Shown here: positions 59,161 to 64,000 of the stretch, one piece after another
Layout: the number at the start of each line of letters is the position of its first letter
Numbering within the stretch: the first letter of the stretch is position 1
Origin: Mariannaea sp. PMI_226
Taxonomy: Eukaryota; Ascomycota; Sordariomycetes; Hypocreales; Nectriaceae
DNA length: 64,000 nt
NCBI GenBank assembly: GCA_024336345.1
Contig: JANFOG010000002.1
Location: 186,001-250,000 of the forward strand
Direction of reading: 5' to 3'
Program-made: the position numbers and the translations under genes
The notes under the pieces: generated by a model
What the model was told of the DNA's origin: nothing
Databases searched by the model: none
What the model saw: only the letters and a program-made list of their open reading frames with translations

Positions 59161-60417
59161 TTATCTCTCCGACAAGAAGTCGAAGATCTTTTCAAACGTA
59201 AAGGTATGCGAGTAACCATAGTTCAGTGCATGGCCCGCACCGGGTACGACTGTGGTGTTGAAGCGAGAGGCGTTGGGGTAGTATTTCTTAGACACGTCGA
59301 GGAGGGAATGGACGTCTTCGCCAGTAACGTCGGTCGCATAGCAGTTCTGACCACAAAAGGGGAGATCGCGCTCTGTTACAGATCAGCTTCACCCTCCTGG
59401 ACGATAGTATCATTTATCGGCAGATATCTTGAGTAGACTTACCGCCAGTAATGACCAGTACAGAACCCTTGAACTTGCTCTTCTTCACTGCTGGCACTCC
59501 TACCGTCAAAAGCTCGCCTGGGGCAGCAGGCTGGCCCAGCAGGTGCGACATCGTCAACATGCCAGGATCAAAGTCCCCTTCGCCGAAGAAGTTGATTTGC
59601 ATGCTGGTCTCGGAAGCCGAGGCAACGTAGCCCTTCGGGTATAGAGCAGCCAAGCTTGGTGAATTTTTGATAGGAATGAAGTTGTTAGCAACCATAAAGG
59701 TCGGCATGAAATTGAAGACATGAGAGAAGCCAGTAAGGACGATAGTATCGGCGAGGTCGGGGTACATGGCGGACAGAGCATGAGCCATAACAGATCCAAA
59801 CGAGTGGCCGAGTTGGATCACCTTGTCAAACTTGGTATCAACACCAGGGAGCTTGCCCTTTTTTGCAAGGGATGTAAGTTTGCGCAGGGCCTCAATCTCT
59901 AGAGCCACCTGAATTTCGTTAATTGGGTGACCCTTGGAAGAAGCGCCGATACCGAGTCGGTCCCATGTAAGCGTCGAGTAGCCGTGTTCGTCAACTGCTC
60001 GAGCTACGTAGCTGTAGTTGAAGCCGTTGTAGAAATGATCCCAGTACTTTCGATCAAATCCAACACCATGTGTCATGATCTGGAGTTCGCTTCCAGGCCC
60101 TTTCTCGGGTTCGCAGTATGTCGCCGCAAGCTCATAATCGCCCTTGATCTTCTTGGTCTGCATAAGTGTGAGCCAATAATAGTTAGACGTGAAGCATGAA
60201 GAAATATTAAACTTACACCGCGCGATACGATTGATGTATAATCCCGTCCCTGCTGAGAAATTTGGAGAAAAAGATTTGTTACGTCGATCGATGTTGTCGG
60301 AACCTGAACGTCCAGGACTATATTCTCTGCCACCAACGACACAGGAACGATGAGTTCCTTGCACTTCCTCGCCGAGCCCAAAGCTAGGAGGCTAAGGAAA
60401 AATGAAAACTTAAACAT
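59161..60417 (-). CDS. Secreted alpha/beta hydrolase
   Basis: Exons 60417-60217, 60157-59443, 59372-59161 give 375 residues; introns are 59 and 70 bp, both starting GTAAGT. The N-terminus MFKFSFFLSLLALGSA is a signal peptide, so the product is secreted or vacuolar; several N-x-S/T sites follow. The first 67 residues form a prodomain-like segment. Triad candidates: Ser186 in GHSFGS, Asp309 in GERDLPFC and His354 in PGAGHALNYG. The oxyanion loop is MTHGVGFDRKYWD. DRLGIGASSKG is the conserved strand-4 region. Cysteines in PFCGQNCY may form a disulfide. The substrate is unknown; an esterase or lipase-like activity is likely. An in-frame ATG further upstream would hide the signal peptide, so 60417 is preferred. 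Confidence 0.85.
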
Positions 60418-62822
60418 TTTGAATGAGTGTATTGAAAGTAGAAATGTTAAACGAGTGTAAGATATTCTTGACGAAGGAAACCGCTCTGGAGGGAGTGTGC
60501 CAGTCGTGCCGTTCCAAGTACATATCAACAGCAGAATAAGGTATTCTTATATACCCTCGTAATCTCCTCGTCCTCCTCCTCCGTCTCACCGCAAACCAAA
60601 TTGAAAAGTTCCAGTCTTGTTACGCTGTAGAGATGACGGCTCCGCAGATTGACACACAAGGGGTTCTCCGGCAGTGCCGCCGGGGGAGAAAGCCAGGGGG
60701 GACAGAAGGCTCGGTCACTACGCCAATCCCGCCCAGTGCTTGGGCAAGAATACCATCTGGCAATGACCGGACAGATGACAACAAGGCCCGATCGAAATAC
60801 AGCATTTTAAGATCACGATCAACGTCATATGCACCGTATGTTAGGTCAAGGCGGATGGGAGATGCGCATCCGGCCCGTCCTGTCGACACCCGGCGCCCTT
60901 GACCTCATTGAGCAAAGGCATCATAGGATCTAATCAGCTTTAGGCGAAAAAAGAAAAAAGAAAAGAAAAAAAAAGAGCTCCCCTGCGATATCCCCACGGA
61001 TGGTTTCCTCCCACCAGGATCAAGTGAGGTAGAAAAGAGCACAGACAGCAGAGTGAACTGGAGAATATCTTGTCTTAGCTGCTGGCAGCACGGAAAGCAG
61101 CCAACGGTGCGAGGAGTACGAGTTAAGTGCCTGTGCCTGGTAATTGAGATCTGCCAACTACCGCGACTTAGTCTCCGACATCCTTTCCGCTTCCGCGCCG
61201 CTAGTAGGGGACACGTAAAGACAGTTCCCTTGAACTGGTCCCTATTTGGCAAAAGCGGAGGGTCCTCTGTTGTCTATCCAGCGGCAGATGCTGGTTTGCC
61301 GACGATGACCCCGGAGGCGCGGGGGCCAGTATTGACCCGGATCTTGCAGATAGCCCCAAGATCTTTTGTCGTTTCTCACCAAAAGAAGCAAATATTGCGG
61401 CACCGCGATGATGGAGTCAAAATATCTTAGCAATGCAGTCCTACAGGGGAGTTTGAGGTTCAAAGAGAGGGGGAGAGAAGAGAGCCAACGGGATAGGAGT
61501 GCATCTTATGCACAATGCTTAATGTCAAACGTTTTACGTAGTGGTTAGTATACCTCCGATTTCCTTTTTTTTTTTTTTGGTGGTGTGCGTATGTGCGTAT
61601 GTGTGTCTTTCAGTTTTTCTTTTTACGCAGATCATTGCAGGGGCTCGGCATCGACGATTTTATTTCCTAATCTTTGTCCCGAAGGAGGAAAACCAGCATC
61701 CCCTGGCTCGTAAGAATGCCTTAATTCCAAATAACCAAAGTGCCGCCATGGTGCTCCGATAGATCTGCGCTGGGATGGGAACGTCCTTCCGGGTGGTCGA
61801 CGCATCTCGACATGATATCGCACTACCAAGCCCCTGCAGCTTTCATTGTATCTTCTATCGCGAAAGTGAGAGTGGCGGAGGGAAGAAGGACAGCCTGAGC
61901 TTTCAAATCTGAATTGGTTCTATTATTACATGTCAGCTAACGAAGCGGTGCCAGTGAGTCGGATTCTTCCATCAAGAGAAGAGACTACGATTGCTGGTTT
62001 GACTTTACCCGTCTCATCTCATTGATGTATATTAATTAGTCCAACGACACCACATCTGTCATGTATCGCAAACGGATCAGTCCCTGCAGCCTCCTTTTAG
62101 TGGAATGGACCAGCCTTATTGGTGGCTGGCTGCGCACCGTCATATTTGTCTTAACGCCGACACTATTTCCCAACCAACGCCTGTAGGACGGACGGACAGG
62201 AGTATTGAATTGGTGGATCAACAGCAAACGCCAATATCAACCAGTCGCCAGGATAGCGTTTCAACAAGAGGGATTTTCTTCTTGGCCTCAGGGGATTGCG
62301 AAGCAAAGTCGGGGGTTTGGTAGACTCAGGGGCACTGAAAATGCCGTTGCCGCCATATCCGACAAACGTATACCGACATGGCTGGCTTAGGAAGTTGAAA
62401 CCCGTTTACCAAGGGTGGGTGATCATCATAAAGGCTCATCACGTAGCTATTCATAGTCCCAAGGTTTTATTTGGGTTGTTTCTGGGTTTGCTGTGAGGGT
62501 TGGAGAAGGCCGCGAGGATTGTGGCCCAGTGGTACAATGATAAAGAAAGATATCAATGCATGGATTGGGTTTGAATGCCAACAGACTTCCAAATCCGCGA
62601 TGCATTGATCGCCCCTCTAGCGTCTGGAGGCGATGTTACCTATTGTAAAGCTTACTGATTCACTCTCTATATCTTCTGTTGAATGACTGGCGTCTCACTA
62701 TTTTCGGTAAGTCAAGACATTGTAACAAAGTCAGATCGTGAAACCGCACCATATTCTGCTCAATTAATATAACGAACACTTGTACTATTATTCCCTCTAT
62801 ACCCCTTTTCCTTAAAAGTCCA
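60418..62822. other. Intergenic (2.4 kb)
   Basis: Promoter of the secreted hydrolase and 3' flank of the reductase-like gene. No gene supported. Has an A-rich purine tract at 60945-60976 and a T-run at 61565-61579. A tRNA-like pair of internal boxes near 62521-62577 was rejected. Confidence 0.45.
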
Positions 62823-63846
62823 CTACAGCTCATCACTGGCATCCAATTCCATCTGTAGCTGGGTGGTGATGCCTACGGCCGCAAGGCTACCCATATTCTG
62901 TGCCTGCACCACGCTACGGATCATTGTAGCCGCATCACCAGCCGCAAAGCACCCCTTCACACTGGTCTGGTTGAACGGCGCCTCGACTTTGATGTCTCCG
63001 GAAGGTAGACGCTCCAGCCCCAGCTTGTCAATAAAGTCCGCCTTTTGCGCTACGGTTGGGTGGCTAGCAATGAAGCCTTCCGTCTTGGACGTGCCGTCCG
63101 TGAAGTGGATGGTCACTTCCGGGCCTCCATTCTGGAGCTGTAGCCGGGCGATTTTGCGGTTGTCGAAATGGATCTTGCTGCTGTGCAGCTTGCTTTGCAC
63201 CTCAGAGTGTAATTGCTCATTGTCGTTTGTATAGATAGTCACGCTCTTGGCCAAACGCTTGGCCATGGGGCCGACGTGAGCAAGCATATCGGCATGTTGC
63301 AGAAACCCTCCAGCCAAGACGCCTACGGATTCTGCGCCACGCTCTTCAAAGCCGTGACAGAAAAGGCAGTGGAAGCTGCAGTATGAGTTAGCATTTCAAG
63401 TCCCGTGCCGATATCTATAGACAAGAGTAGATTGTAAGAACCTACATGCCACGAGCAAAGCACTCATCATAGCCTTCAGGTTGGTCCTCCATAACGTCTC
63501 TAATGCCCGTTCCCAGGCCCAGCTTCTTGCCTAGGTACAGAGCCCCCGTGGAGTCGGTAGCTTCAAACAGTCCTGCGTCTGTCTTGCGCACAGACTCAAT
63601 GGTGGCGTCCTTGAACTCGACCGTGTCGTAACGTTTCAGCAGATCTGTCTTGGCCTTGGCCCGGAAGTCTGAGGGGGGGACATGATCAAATCCCAGGACG
63701 TTGTGCATATGTGTCGCACGGGCATTGCGGTATGATCCAGAGTCCAGAACGATAGCAGTGTACAGCTGACGTGCGAGACTAGTTGCAATGGCGAGACCAG
63801 CTGGGCCACCGCCGATGATCAGGGCATCGTAGATTTTCGTGGTCAT
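62823..63846 (-). CDS. Thioredoxin-reductase-like FAD/NAD(P)-dependent oxidoreductase
   Basis: Exons 63846-63446 and 63375-62823 give 317 residues. The 70-bp intron has donor GTAGGT and acceptor ACTGCAG and joins ARG-I-FHC. FAD-binding GxGxxG is seen at IIGGGPAGLAIA (10-21). A redox-active CxxC is CLFC (137-140) in FHCLFCHGFEE, the form found in fungal thioredoxin-reductase-like proteins such as the dithiol oxidases of epipolythiodioxopiperazine pathways and their non-cluster relatives. The second nucleotide segment is SVGVLAGG, and the C-terminal FAD motif is GCFAAGDAA. The usual ATG motif before the CxxC reads GLGTGIRD. No signal peptide, so probably cytosolic. No partner biosynthetic genes are in view, so a cluster role is not supported; general disulfide or dithiol oxidation is likely. 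Confidence 0.87.
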
Positions 63847-64000
63847 TTTGAGGACGGTGATGTGTTTGCTCTTGCTCCGTACCTCTTCTTTCGCAAGTAA
63901 GGATGTGTCAGAACTTGACGAACCCAAGGTTCTGCGGTGAGCTGGCGCTGACCTTTTATTCCCTCCAGCAAAAAGGCTCCGACGCTGTCACTACACTACA
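63847..64000. promoter_or_regulatory. Promoter region of the reductase-like gene
   Basis: Minus-strand upstream sequence of the gene starting at 63846, cut by the window end. No defined motif is claimed. Confidence 0.4.

Noticed and set aside
62521..62577. A-box-like TGGCCCAGTGG followed by B-box-like GGGTTTGAATGCC
   Set aside because: The D-stem and acceptor stem do not pair and the B-box is degenerate. At most a decayed tRNA fragment.

Overview
The window is nuclear DNA of a filamentous ascomycete. The family content fits Sordariomycetes, probably Hypocreales: a CFEM/Pth11-type receptor, a MUP1-type permease, a PEPP aminopeptidase and a SNG1/DUF3533 protein. Introns are short (54-137 bp) with GTRNGY-type donors and CTRAY-like branch points. 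Pyrimidine-rich leaders precede several genes. No bacterial-style operon, virus, IS element or CRISPR was seen. The species cannot be fixed from sequence alone. All exon structures were assembled by hand from splice signals, reading frame and family length.

Layout. 0.7-2.25 kb (+): CFEM seven-TM receptor. 4.25-5.9 kb (+): 14-TM-type MFS transporter, convergent with 6.5-8.1 kb (-), a SNG1/DUF3533 membrane protein. 8.1-12.7 kb: gene-free. 12.7-14.8 kb (-): vacuolar Ca2+/H+ exchanger with a predicted 3-nt exon. 14.8-19.3 kb: gene-free. 19.3-21.5 kb (+): MUP1-type methionine permease. 22.1-23.0 kb (+): intronless alpha/beta hydrolase. 23.7-25.2 kb (-): unidentified 453-aa protein. 29.3-29.7 kb (+): coactosin. 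32.0-33.9 kb (+): amino acid/GABA/choline-type permease. 33.9-49.7 kb: a gene-poor stretch of almost 16 kb. 49.7-52.1 kb (+): CBM21 glycogen-targeting subunit of protein phosphatase 1. 53.8-55.7 kb (-): riboflavin-kinase-like domain fused to a fungal N-terminal region. 56.1-57.9 kb (-): PEPP Xaa-Pro aminopeptidase with a possible mitochondrial leader. 59.2-60.4 kb (-): secreted alpha/beta hydrolase. 62.8-63.8 kb (-): thioredoxin-reductase-like flavoprotein.

The genes do not form an evident pathway. Five of the thirteen are membrane transporters or membrane proteins, one is a surface receptor, and the rest are housekeeping or single enzymes. There is no polyketide synthase, NRPS, terpene cyclase or cluster transcription factor, so a biosynthetic cluster is not supported.

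The observations most worth checking are: the 3-nt exon and a competing in-frame acceptor in the Ca2+/H+ exchanger; two GC-AG introns; a riboflavin-kinase-like domain that keeps the PTAN motif but has Ala where the catalytic Glu is expected; two well-placed starts in the PEPP gene that could give mitochondrial and cytosolic forms; and a 453-aa orphan with an R / TSxS / ExE pattern that recalls ADP-ribosyltransferase folds.
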